From: Imbricaverruca yamaguchii
Taxonomy: Eukaryota > Arthropoda > Thecostraca > Neoverrucidae
DNA: 64,000 nt
Assembly (NCBI GenBank): GCA_034440575.1
Contig: JAOTOL010001564.1
Span: 868,001-932,000 of the forward strand
Direction: 5' to 3'
Of the stretch, positions 15,401 to 27,900 are shown piece by piece. The notes under the pieces are model-generated. The model was not told the DNA's origin, did not search any database, and saw only the letters and a program-made list of their open reading frames with translations. A program made the position numbers and the translations under genes. Each line of letters starts with the position of its first letter. Positions within the stretch are counted from its first letter, which is position 1.

Positions 15401-17785
15401 TCAGTTGATACCAGGTTAGTTTTTGTGCAAAGTTAGTTTTTAGTTTGGAACTCAGATGAGGGTCTTGATCCCCTTCCCTTGAGACGGGATGTGAGTATCT
15501 GACTGTAAGGACATTATGACGTTTCTCCGGTGGTGACAACTTAATGTCATATGTCGTTTTTTTTATTTTAAGAATAAGCTTGATTTAGAAGTTAGTCTGC
15601 TGGTTTATTTCGGTATGTTCCCAACCAAAGGTGGCTGCTAACCAAGTTATGTGATACCATGTATGCCTGATGGACGCTATATTGATTAATCCAGCACACA
15701 CGACGCTAACAGGTGTATACCTGAAGCTCCAATAGATGCTTAGGACACCATACACACATCCTCAACTTCACATTCATGGACCGTACGTCTATGCAACCTC
15801 GTCAACACGTGGCGTGCTTTGCAACCTGAGGCAGCTTTTAATTACATGATAGATCATGATAGATTGCTCAAAATCTGAAGAACACACATTTTTAGTTGGA
15901 TTCGATGCAAGAGTTTCAGACAAAAAATCTGAATCACAGGTAGCTGAAATGCGGTATCCACAAAATCGCGCCATGTATGCAGCGGTATACATGTACCTAG
16001 GTAGGTAGTCGGTCACCTGCATGTCCATGCAATGCAATTTTCTGACTCCATCTAGTTGAGCCGATGGAATCAGACAGCCTATGTCCGTCGGACGCGTTGC
16101 AACAGTCCACCAGCGTTATGCAGCAAACCATCTTTGCATCCTTAGGAAATATTCGGAAATTACCTGTCGCTCTCACAGTACGGGTATTTCTTGGGCATGG
16201 TTATCTCGTCACGGTTTCTCCTCCGTCAGATCTCCACCTCTCCACCCCAGACGATGACCTCCACCCCCGGATATCGGTGCTATTCGTTTTATTAATGGAT
16301 TTCTTCCTGAACTAAATGTCAATTTCTGTCGCATAGCCGAATCGTCGCAAAATGATGGATAATTTAAACATGCTGCTGATATCCCGCGGCAGTGAGCGAT
16401 AACAAGCGTGACGTATTTCAACACGTTTGAAAAAGAAAAGTACGCTGACGGTAAGCGACAATTGGCCATGCCGGTCAGAATGTGCTACAGGTCGTCACAT
16501 ATCCGAGACTATAAAGCTCACCTATGCTAACCAGCATTTCTTCTGTCTGTTTACGCCCGGTAGTCCTGCAGTATGTGCTATCGTTTATAGGTCATAGGTC
16601 ATTGCATTTTCACGTAAACTGATGCCATCAGCCCTCTTCTCCCGAATCGTAAGCATTCCCACTGTTGCTTAGATGTCAAATGCTGCTTGATTGCGTCATC
16701 GGTAGTTCATGTTAGCAATTATCTTCATAGCGATTAACCAAATCTCCATCAGACAGGTCGGGCTATGAGTGGTTCAGATCGGTTTGATTTCGTACCCGAT
16801 ATCAGGTGTTCTTTGACAAAGGTAAAATGAAATAAATATCGATGAAACAAAAACAAAAATCATACCTGTCCCGACCAATGGCCATATGGATGTGGATACA
16901 TACATGAATACCGAATGATGGTGGATCCGAATGAGGATCAGGGGTCAGGTTTGGTTATGTTAGGTGTTCTCAAAGCATCTAGAAGATGTTCCACCCTCTG
17001 GCCGTTTTGATAATGGATCGCGGCGGGAAACTCACAAATAAAATGTTTCCTGGAAACATAACATTCCGTTTCATGGAGGCCATCATTAAAACAAATATAT
17101 CTGATATGTTCGTACACACCTTGCATGCATTGTCAAGCATTCATTGAAGGAAGAACAACTTTCGAAGAAGATATGATATTTGAGAGAACTATATTGTTTG
17201 CTGTGTGATAGTGTGTGTTTGACATTTTTTATCTGCTCACCACCCTACATCACCCAATTCAGAAGAAAAAAACGTGTGCTGGAATATATTAAATTTTCCA
17301 AAATGGGATGAGATACGGATTGCACTTTCGATCTTCGGTGGATTCAAATTGGATGCGGAGTGAAGTTCGCAGATCCGGACTCAGTTTTGTGATTGACCAG
17401 TCGTTATTTTTAATGTTGTGTTCCAATCGAACAACAATAGCTTGTCTATGCAAGGCAAACCACTGCCATTTGCAAGCATTGCAGACTAACTATTTGCAAG
17501 TAACTAAGTCGTGTATTCTATTGCTCTGTGTGCATTATTAGGTTCAGCAACATCGATATATTACCCTCAGCAGACACGAAATACAATAAACCATGCACTT
17601 CGTCTAATAACGCCAATGCCAATCAATCCTTGCCAGCGAGCATGTTTCTTATGCTTCATTCTGATTTCCGAATTTCCTATATAGGGACTCCTTTCTTATT
17701 TTGTTTTCTTTTCTTTTTGCCGTTTTGTTTTTGCCTTTAACAGCGACGAAGTGTCAACCGCTGGAGATGGGTTACGCTAATGCAA
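12480..17785. other. Gene-free AT-rich stretch
   Basis: No gene, RNA or clear repeat is recognised. Frames are short and without family motifs. Repeated GACCTNAGGTCA-like motifs occur but no periodic structure was seen. Confidence 0.5.
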
Positions 17786-17844
17786 AGTTACGTTAAACCA
17801 GCTCGTGTGGCCGGGATCGATAGCAAACGGTTTGCAGTGTCGCC

Positions 17845-18105
17845 AAGTGTGTGACCCAGACCGGTGCCGCCGCGGCTGAGTGTGTGACCCGGACCGGTGC
17901 CGCCGCGGCTGAGTGTGTGACCCAGGCCCTGCCGTGGCTGAGTGTATGACCCACACCAGTGCAGCCGTGGCTGAGTGTGTGACCCGGACCGGTGCCGCCG
18001 CGACTGAGTGTGTGACCCAGACCGGTGCCGCCGCGACTGAGTGTGTGACCCAGACCGGCGCCGCCGCAGCTGAGTGTGTGACCCAGACCGGTGCGGCCGC
18101 GGCAC
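17845..18105. repeat. 33-bp minisatellite
   Basis: About eight units of 33 bp with core GAGTGTGTGACCC followed by (A/G)GACCGGTGCCGCCGCG. The unit is 11 codons long, so all frames stay open (for example ECVTQTGAAAT on the plus strand). No start, signal or flanking domain supports a protein. Confidence 0.95.
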
Positions 18106-18566
18106 ACTCGCGGCCGGCTGCAGCCTTGCATCTGCAGCCGGAGGTCGCCGTCGGTTGCACGATGCAGTATTGCAAAACCGCTGAATTCAATCGACCGCCA
18201 CGCCGTGCGACGTTCCGAGGTGTGCTGCAGTGTACCCCTCCCCTACCCTAGAGATTCCGCCGGTTATACTGATGGCCACTGGACCGGATGTTGGCTAAAG
18301 CGGTGCAAGCAGCAACGATCTGAATGTGTTTGGTAAGCAGATGTCGTCCAGTTTGTAACGCAGCGCGACATATTCGACCGGTGCATGTCTGAAGCCGTGT
18401 ACGCATCGGGATGTGGCTTGGTGAACCTTCAATTCCAAAACTGGACGGTCGATCCGTCCAGCTGTGCATTGACTCCAGAACGACGAATGTGGCCAACAAA
18501 CCCAGGAAGTCTGATCGGCAGGTTGAACGTCATGGGGTGAGACGTTTACACCAAAAGCGAATAAAG

Positions 18567-18570
<4 letters not shown>

Positions 18571-18624
<54 letters not shown>

Positions 18625-18663
18625 ATGTATATGTATGTTTATATATGTATATATATGTTTATA

Positions 18664-18717
<54 letters not shown>

Positions 18718-18780
18718 ATATATATGTTTTATATATATATATATATGTATATATATGTATATATATGTATATATATATAC
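18571..18780. repeat. AT/ATGT microsatellite
   Basis: About 210 bp of (AT)n interrupted by ATGT and TTT units. Open frames of Tyr/Ile repeats are artefacts. Confidence 0.97.
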
Positions 18781-18789
18781 ACATCACTG

Positions 18790-20425
18790 GCTACATTTTA
18801 TGATGGCTTCTTTGGCATATACTATTCCATAAGCATCAAACATTGTGGTTCATATATCTGCCATACACCAGAAGCTGTATTTCTCATTTAGAAGTTGTAC
18901 AGTACACCTTCCTGAATAGTGTATGTTCAAGATGAACATTCGAGTGGACACAATTAGACCCTCCACTGTGCAATACCCGTACCGTGAGTTTAAACACAGA
19001 CGTCTATGGACTATTATCGGTACACGCATAGCATAGGAACACTCCAGCCTGATTGCTTTGGCGATCCTGAGCCTAACCAGCAACTTTCCAACTTTCTGCT
19101 GGTATCATTGAGGTGCTAAATAGGATTCAGTAAGGAAATTTCCATTTGTTTTGGTTTTCTCGACGCCACACTAGCTGCTTTTGTGGCGTCAGAAGTACCG
19201 GTTCTGTATAACTACCGGTTTGGTCCCGACGTTAGTTTTATTATTGAAAATCGTCGGTCGGTTTTTATTACGAATTCGCAGACTATGGAGTTCGCATATT
19301 GTGCATGTCAACCACCATATAATCCATATATGAATAGGGCTAATGGATCGAACCCAAGGCAACAGAATTTCCAACGGAAGCGGATGAAGCCAAACGGCTG
19401 GGGTTTGTGGAAAACGTGTTTGTGTGTTTGTTTATTGGGTGGTTAACGAGGCACTTCATGCACACTGCACACGATTCCTGTTACGAGTCAGGGGAAAGAG
19501 AAAGGTCGTCCTTCATTTGGTGTAATTTAGTTTCATCACATGCTTGGCTATTCAGCCACCTTATTGCGTGGGTATCCCGGTTACATGGAGCGGTTTCAGC
19601 TCGGATTACCTGCAAACTCGTGTCTACCTGCTTGGCTACCAGCATTTGACTGACAGCCGCCTCGGATCCGACTTCGGCTTTCAAACTGATCGTGCTGTCG
19701 AAACTAGGCGAAATAATCTGGATTCCAACGGCGTATTTGATGCTCCTGCAACCAACAAGCCCCCGCTTCGCGGCGGTTGCGGCGACACAACTGCCCTGAC
19801 CAACCCGGCCGATCTTGACATTTGGGTTAGGTCGGACTGATGAACTCGATTTTATGGTGACACCATCAATCGGCGAAGTAAGATCAGTGTTCGTTCGTTT
19901 CGCACACTGATATTTATTTAACTGGGGCGTCTCACGTACCAACGTATATGACAAGGAACGATGCGTATGTGTCAGGGGGACCATGGGTGGTGAATGCAGC
20001 ATGACAGGTATGGCGATGGCTACATCAACTTCAGAGGTGGTGTGATATTGTTACGCCAGCTTTCTGTAACAATCTCCTTTTTCAAGGCCTTATGCAATAC
20101 AAACCCTATGATGCAATACAAAAGCGTCATAGGGTTGAATTTACAACATTCAAGAAGCCAAAAGACTAAGTGCGAGTCAAACGTACTACAGCTTTTGCTA
20201 TTATTTCCTATGGTAGTGCTAGACAATTCGATAGCACCTAAAGGTAATCGCGCAAAATTGTGAGAACACCCTTCACTTTCGCATACGTACAATAAACACA
20301 TTGCACAAATTCGGTGCAAAAAAATCCTTTTCCGCTGGTCACCAGTCAAAATTGAGGCCTCCCTGAGAGGTAGTGAAATTCCAACAACTGCGCCCGTGTT
20401 AGGAAACATTTCCCCCACCTCCCTA
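18790..20425. other. Gene-free stretch
   Basis: No recognised gene. A 173-codon minus frame (19481-20002) has no domain and no supporting splice pattern. A short hairpin lies at 20110-20137 (AACCCTATGA on one arm, TCATAGGGTT on the other). Confidence 0.45.
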
Positions 20426-20429
20426 AGAA

Positions 20430-21310
20430 ATGCGCCGGGACACACAAAACCGCGCTGGGGCCCAAGGCCTTCCCCCTGGCCCATATAAACTCAGCGGGGC
20501 CTCGAAAGGTCCCACAGGAGCCCAAAAATCACACTGGGCCTTGAAATACTTGGGCTTGGGCCTCGAAAAATCGGGCGGCCCAAAAAATTCACCCCTGGGT
20601 CCACAAATAAGCACAACGGGCATCAAGAACTCCTTCAAGGGCTCGAGAACATCGCGTCGGGGCCCAGATAATTCGCGATTGGGACCGAAAGACCGAGCCG
20701 GACGCCAGAAAAAAATCATACCGCAGCACCAAATATTATAGTCGGATGCCGCAAATAGAAACAGCGTGACACAAAATAATCGCATATGCATCAAAAGAAT
20801 TATGCCGGCGCCCGAAAAAAAACAGGAGTTTGAGAAGAAAAAACCCGATGTTAGAGCCCAGAATATCGCTCTGTAGCCAAAAAATCGCGCCGCATTGTCT
20901 TTTAAAAATTACGTAGTGCCCCGAAGAAAAGCGTACCAGGGCTCGACAAATCACGACGGATCACATAAATATGGCGCCTGAGGTTCGACAAATCATTCCA
21001 GTACCAGGGTTTCGACGAATTAGGGAGAGGAGCCGAAAATCGTGTTAAGCGGAGAATATTCGGTTCTGGTATCCAGAACCCCGCACATAGGCCAGAAGAA
21101 TCGTACCGAGACGACGAGAAATCGCGTGGATGACACCCCCCCCCCCAAGATCGTGCAGGGCCACAAAATTGCCGTCGTGCCCCAGATAAACTGCTGCAAT
21201 CTAAAAGCATCACGGGGGCTACAAACGCCCCAGGAGCTCCAAAGAGCACCGAGTCTCGCAATGAGCAGCATGGTCTTAACGCATACGCTTGGGCCCTAAA
21301 TAAGCATGCC
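20430..21310. repeat. Degenerate short-period repeat field (about 28-30 bp)
   Basis: A GC core of the type GGGC(C/T)C(G/A)A followed by an A-rich run and ATCGCG recurs roughly every 28-30 bp for almost 900 bp with heavy divergence. It reads as an old satellite-like array. Long minus frames through it (rich in GPR, GP and FWAP) follow from the period. Confidence 0.6.
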
Positions 21311-24220
21311 AGGAGCCCTTCAAATACTTTGGAAAAAGCGGCTCCTGGGAGATGTCCTGTCCTGATGCATATGACCGATACAATGTCTTTAAATGCTTAA
21401 AGAAGACATCTCCTATTGCAATTGAGCAGTTGCAATTTTAATTTTTCCATTCAAGTTCGTTTCGATAAAAACATATACACATGATTTACACGGATTGTGA
21501 GAAAGAAGCAATGCTATAACGAAGTCAGTGGATAACCAAGGATCAATGCTAGGTGGTGTTAACTTGTTTTGCGTTCTGAACTGGAGCATAGATGCTAAAC
21601 AAATGTCCATGACTCGCCTGGCCCTCGCCATCCTGGCTGCTCTACTGACCCAGGGGTGTAACCGATTGGACAGAAAGCTTTCGAACACTATGTTCCAGGG
21701 ACCGCTCTAGCTCTGGAAACCCTCGTAGGCTCCAGGAGCTATCTCAGGTACCAGTGAACCTATGCAATTTCAGGAGTCCTTGTCAAGTTTCAGATCGATT
21801 TCCAGGATCTCTTGCCGGTTGCGAGAGTTTATAAGGGTCATCGAAAGACCCGACGGGGATCATGCAAACATGACGCCTAGAGTGAGAGCCTGAGAGACGC
21901 GAAAATTCGTCCAAAGTCTGAAAAGAGCACAAGAAAGGTCAAATGTTGCAGTATGTCACCTCTAAAAGATTTATCTTTGTTTTTGTGGGAACTGCAAAAC
22001 AAATGTGGGTTAAATTCTGACAGTGTTGACAAATCGTGGTACCCGTTAGGAAAATCCTTCCTTTGCAATCTCCTCGGCCACGCCAACTTCTAAAACGGTT
22101 TTCCACCCATGAAGCGGACAATTCTGCATAATGTCCAGCAAGTTAATTGTGTCTTTCAAGCGATTTAGGTATGGCACTGAGCTAAAGACCACCAAATGCA
22201 ACTATCAGCATTCCGGATAAAGTGTAGGCATGCGTTTTAAGAATACATCGATTATAACTTTATTTCTGCAGATGATTACCAGTATCCGGAGATTACAAAC
22301 TGGCACGACTTTTACATGGAATCATGAAGATTATATCGACGACTTTTGCATGAACATATGAATTGTTCAGCAAAATTGGCCGCGATTCTCGCTGCACTGC
22401 GCCATGCCAAACTGGTGCATACTCAGAAAGCATTTGCCTTTATCATCAGCCATACACGCAATCTGTGGTATCACCATGCATCCATTCAATCATCAAACAT
22501 TTGTCACCATGGCAATCATGTGCCCCGTCCAATTATTGATGACATCCGTGTTCTCATCAGTGTTTCTTCAGTCGACGATATGAGGCCTCTGCATTCCTGG
22601 GAACTACAGTGTGGTAATGTAGGAACACATTTGTTGTGGGCAGGCACTGCTTTACGTGCTTTATCTACATGATTTCTCCGAAAACAGCACTGTCCGTCGT
22701 CCATCATTAGGACTGATCATGCACGTGTATATATATATAGATATGCTTGCGAAATTCCTTCAAGCAGATCAGGATGCAAAACCACATCCCCAATTGCACA
22801 CACTAAAATTAACTCTTGTCTCGTGGTTTCCCGAAAATCTATATGCACACTTTGAAGAAATGCTTTCTGTTCGGCAATTCGTGGCAGCTTGATTCTAAAG
22901 GAAAATAGTTTAACTCCGACATGCCCTTGGAACTGTATCTGATGCAATCTCCCACTTATTAATAGATATCCGACATCTGTCAAATCTAAACAACTATGGA
23001 CAGATTTATAAACGAAAACAGATTAAGTTCAGTTTGCTCTGGCATCCAACCTCCGCAACTCCCATGTAACTATCTTACAATTACTCTACATCTATCTTTC
23101 TTGCATGGTATCCTATCAGTTCTTTTGTTGAATCAGATGTACGATTACCGTTATACCACTATTGAATTTAATGTTAAGATATTATTTGATAAGACATTTT
23201 GACTGCGGTTCCTTTGATGTGGAGCACGGAATTCTTCCAGCCAGCATGTTTGCTTTCTTTCACTAATTCATTGTCATGGCTGCAAAAGCATGGCAGGGGA
23301 AATGTAATGGCATCACTGCGAGGAATAAGAGGCGGGAGATGTCAACACAGTATGACAGGCACAGTATGCTTTTCCCACATGGCCTTGGATCGTGCCTTGC
23401 CGTCTTGCTGGTATCACACATATGACGACTAGTCTGCCCGACTGTTGTGCCATACACTCCTCTGCCCGTCCTTGTATGTGATCGTGAATAAATCATCATG
23501 TGTATATCAGTGTGATCGACCTTCGCCTAGTGCCATGCTTCGTACATCTATGATCCGGTTAGCCATGATCCGGTTCGTGATTCGTATATCTATGGTCCGG
23601 ATGCAACATAAACCAGTTGTAACTTCCCACCCAGACGGACAGCGCAGAACTACGGTCTAAATATATAGGTGTGTGCGTTTGCGTGTCCTTGTCCGTGTGC
23701 GTATGCTTGTGTGTGTATGTGGGTGGGTGTGTGCGTCTGCGTGTGCATGTGCGTGTGCGTGGTTGGGATTCGCGTGTTTGTCAGGTGCTTTGAGATAAAG
23801 ATATAAAGACATAAAAGATTAGTGCAACTGTGAGCCACAAGGTCCCTTCTTGGTTGCACTCTGTACACTAGACCAGTTGACCAACAAATCTGTCAATCAG
23901 CCCTCCCTGTAATACTGAAAAGCAAGCCCTCTATTCTTATAATGATTGTCTATGCTGTTTTTAAAGATGTTCAATGTGCTGCTACTGACAATGTTTTCTG
24001 GCAGCTGGATCCAGTGTTAGCATTTACTTACTCGTTCGCTGGGTGATGACAGCTCAACCCGCGCCTTAGGGCGCGGCGTGTAACTCAGCAGGCTGTTTCC
24101 GTCATCTTTAGCGGCATCAAACTACTACGATCTATACTTATAGCCGGTAGATGTCGCACCCGGCGGACCACTCGCGGAACTTCCGGTTACGGAACTAAGC
24201 CAGAAAAAAATGAAATCCGG
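21311..24220. other. Gene-free stretch
   Basis: No recognised gene. A GTGTGT/GCGTGTG-rich tract lies at 23665-23765. A compact GC hairpin CCGCGCC-TTA-GGGCGCGG lies at about 24059-24076. Confidence 0.45.
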
Positions 24221-24222
24221 GA

Positions 24223-24960
24223 TTAATGGGCCAGTACACTTCCGTAACTCTGAAAGATAATAAATGGCCAGATGGGAACACGCAGTATTACTAAGTTCCT
24301 GATGGTGAAGAAAGTCTGCCTTAACCTTGTTCTGCTGTGGTTAACTTTAATTTTGAATTTATGCCCTCTAATTGCATCATTTCTGTTCAATTCAAACATT
24401 TCCCCAAGATATCCCATCTCCAGACCATGCACGAATTTAAAGACCTCGATGAGATCTCCCCTCAGCTTTCTATATCTAAGTGAAAACATATTCAATTTCT
24501 TCAATCTTTCCTCATATGCCGAGTTGCTTATGCAATTAACCATTTTTGTAGCCCTCTTTTGTACTCTCTCTAAAAGCCAACAATCTTTTTCATAGCTAGG
24601 AGACCAAGCTTGGATGCAGTATTCCAAATGTGGCCTGACATATGCACAGTAAAGCTTCCTGATGACTTCCTCACTTCTGTATGATACATTCCTATTTATT
24701 GCCCCGAGTATTTTCAGTGCCTTCTTTCTGGCTTCCTTGGTCTGTTCTGATGCCCCCAATTTTGTGTTTAGAATAACACCTAAATCCTTCTCCTGTTGAG
24801 TCACTGATAGCACTTGGCCACCCATCAAGTATGGAGCCTTCATATGCTGCTTACCTACATGCATGATTTTGCACTTATCAAAATTAAATTTCATTTGCCA
24901 TTCTACGGACCACTTCACAAGTTCGTCTTTGGCTATATTGCTCCAAAATATACAGCTGTG
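24223..24960 (-). mobile_element. 5'-truncated LINE (non-LTR retrotransposon) reverse transcriptase C-terminus
   Basis: A 258-codon minus frame carries the C-terminal part of a non-LTR reverse transcriptase: KWSVEWQMKFNFDKCKIMHV, then DLGVILNTKL, RKKALKILGAINRN, LYCAYVRPHLEYCIQAWSP, LLERVQKRATKMV and YEERLKKLNMFSLRYRKLRG, then DLIEVFKFVHGLE. These are the thumb and C-terminal motifs of CR1/Jockey/L2-type ORF2 proteins. The catalytic palm motif (F/YxDD) is absent because the copy is truncated upstream of about 24950. The expected terminal tryptophan-rich stretch after FFTIRN is lost, probably by a frameshift near 24290. The element is inactive. Confidence 0.85.
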
Positions 24961-27900
24961 TGTGAAGGTGGGGTAGGATAGGGCAACACATGTTCGCAAC
25001 AGAATGGCAAATCATACTGACCTGTTCTCCAATACTTGATCTGAGATGATGTTTACATGCTGTGCTCGTCTTGCGCGAACGGTGAGAATTACGTAGAAAA
25101 CCGTATGAATGCTTCCGTCAAATTGTGCTGGTCAGCATTTGCTTGTGAGGCTATCCAATCTGTTCATCTGACCAAGAATGGGAAGCTTTCGAAATCGGTA
25201 CAATCTCTGGCAGGGTTTGGAACACCACCATGTCTTAGATGTTTTTCATCGAGAAAATTATCCTCGCCTAAATTTATCCCCTCGGAGAGTTATCCTCTCC
25301 AAGAATTGTCCTCTCTGACATTTATCCACTCTGACGATTATCAACTATATTCTTTTCCATTCCTTTCGCCAACAAAATTGCGGGGAGTTGTTTTTAAATG
25401 ACTGCAAGTTTATTGCTGCTTCATAAAAATACCAAATACTGACTGGAAAGAGAAAAAGTGGGTTATATCAGAAATGAGAAAAACCAAAATAATCTCTGGA
25501 TTGGAATAACCAGACATTTTCCTCTTCAATTTCGAGATTTCAAATCATAAATCAAAGTCTGATCTTTGCTGACGTTTGGCGATGTTGTTCCAGAATCCAG
25601 TTGGGCTGTGGTGAGTTTTACCAGGGTTGTGGTGACATGCTCACTCTCCTGGTTCCGTCAGCGTAACCATCCCAGCACCAGCCAGGCAGTCACAATCAGG
25701 GTACCCGCACCCGATGGTGCAGTTAAGCCTTACCCCACACCCGGCTGTTGGTGTTCTCGGGTCGACAGTGCTGTGGACCTGCTGATCTGATGAATTCAGC
25801 GGGGAGAGAGTGAGGGCTGCAGTCTCCTGCAGGTAAAGGTGCATGTCTACGTTACGCGAGAAGTATGAGAAGAGAAGTTGAATGGACTTGAATAGTCGGC
25901 ACCGTCACACCATCTTAAAATTCGTGGGATTTCGATAACTTACCTATATAATAGGGATATTTTGTGAACAGCCTTTCCCTCATTGCTTAATCAGCCGAAA
26001 AAAAAACAAACTTAGGCTTGGGCCTCCAAATTTTGTGCTGGAGCTATTTTACATTATTTGTATCCTTTCTCTTTAAAAAAAATGTTCGTGTTGTTTCACG
26101 AAAATTGGGTAGTGCGCACTGTATATTTGACTTGACTCAATACTGTTTGACTACTTGAATTGAATGCCGGACCTGACTAATCCACTTTTTTCCACTAGCC
26201 TCTTATTATCTAATTCATGTTTATACAGGCTAACGTTTTCCGGTTAACGTTTTATCGGTCTGACTTCTATCACTTTGTCTATTATCCTTTTTACCTTTAT
26301 CCAGTTCACTGTTTGCCAGCTTGTCTCCTTATCCGTTTGACTTTGGTATTGTTCAGGTTTTCCATTTAGTTTTATCTTTGCCGTTCGTCCCCAGAACCAA
26401 TGTCCTTTTGAATTTAATGCATGGTACATGTATCCCTTCTGGCGTTTTACCATTCTTTTTTTTTACTCCGGTCTTTTTCCCCTCTGCCTTTCTTTATGGC
26501 ACCGCACCGTGCACTAGGCTGTACCGCTGGTTATGATCTGGCTAATGATTTTGCGACGCGTCCACTGTTGGTCGCGTAACGTTACCAATATCTCACACCG
26601 ATTGGGCCCAGACGAATAGCACTGACAGGTGAGACTCTAACCCACAATTTTTTTTGTCGACGACTGGCGCTAGACTACTCACTCGCAGGATGTACAGTTA
26701 TTGACGAATTAAAACCTAATATCAGTGGTATGTTACGTCATATTGAAAACCCTTCGGAGGCAGGAAGAAAATGAGGAAAAGTAGCTGCGAACATTCCCCC
26801 ACCCCCACCCTTCCCTCCACCTTGAGTCTTCAGGGGCTGATTATGCTGCCGGCTAGCGACAGTGCTCATAACCTGTGCAGGGCACGTGCAGCCTATGAAG
26901 GTTGGGCACATGTTTCCACCAGAATTTCCTTCCAGTGAAATGGAATCTTTTGTAGCATTGTAGTCCACGTTTCCAGTTATTGCTGGTGATGTGCCTTATC
27001 TCCTGGATTCTCGAGCACGCATTTGGAGGAGGTTGATAGCTGAGATTGGACGCGCGTCTGACCACCAAGACACGGCTGGCAATATGAACAACCCCACGAA
27101 GGGGTGGGGTGGATGGTTCTTTGAGTGGACTCAGACTAAAGAGGATGTGGTGAAAAGTGTGGTCTTGTTGTTATTGCCAATTATTTCGATCGCAAAAGAA
27201 TATCCTCAAAAACAGTGGATGTGAGACTAAATAAAGGCACACATGTATCCTTGGAAAATTGAATATTTTTCCTGAAGTACAAGAGAAATTTAGTGTTTCA
27301 TTTAATAATTATCGCAATATCACGGGAGATGGATGTGGATACTCGTGTTATAGGTGAGATAATACAAACTTGAGCACGGCCACTATTTGAAATCATGAAT
27401 TATGCACTCAGCAGCAAGCTACCAGTGCAGTGTTTTTTTTTTCTTACAGCTTCACACGAACATGCTTCATTTGCTCGCGGTTTTCAGCAAGCTGGACTGC
27501 AGCACCACAGGACCGAAGTCAAAGCTGCAACGTACATCCGATGGTTCCCACCAATAAAGTCGAGCCATTCACGTACGCACGCTGGCTGACGCTCGCCTGC
27601 AGCATTTTGCGTTAGTGTATGTGGGGTTTGATCATGCCCTGAGGGACTGCCCGGTCAACATCTGGCCTGTGCACCTCTGGTACGAGACACTCACAACCTA
27701 GACGGCTCGAGGGCGTGTACTGTCCATGCACGTGCATGTTCGTGGAATAGACAGCAGTGCAAAGAGCGTACTGCCTTTAAGCTCAGCTAAACCTATGTCA
27801 TCATATACGGGTATGTCATCCGCGCAGCCGGCACGACAGCCTGGTCTTCTCGTACAGGATATCGTCGGATCTTACTCGGTCATGTGGTTTACATCAAGTG

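Noticed and set aside
19481..20002. 173-codon minus frame
   Set aside because: Low-complexity-free but without family motifs; both strands partly open; no supporting context.
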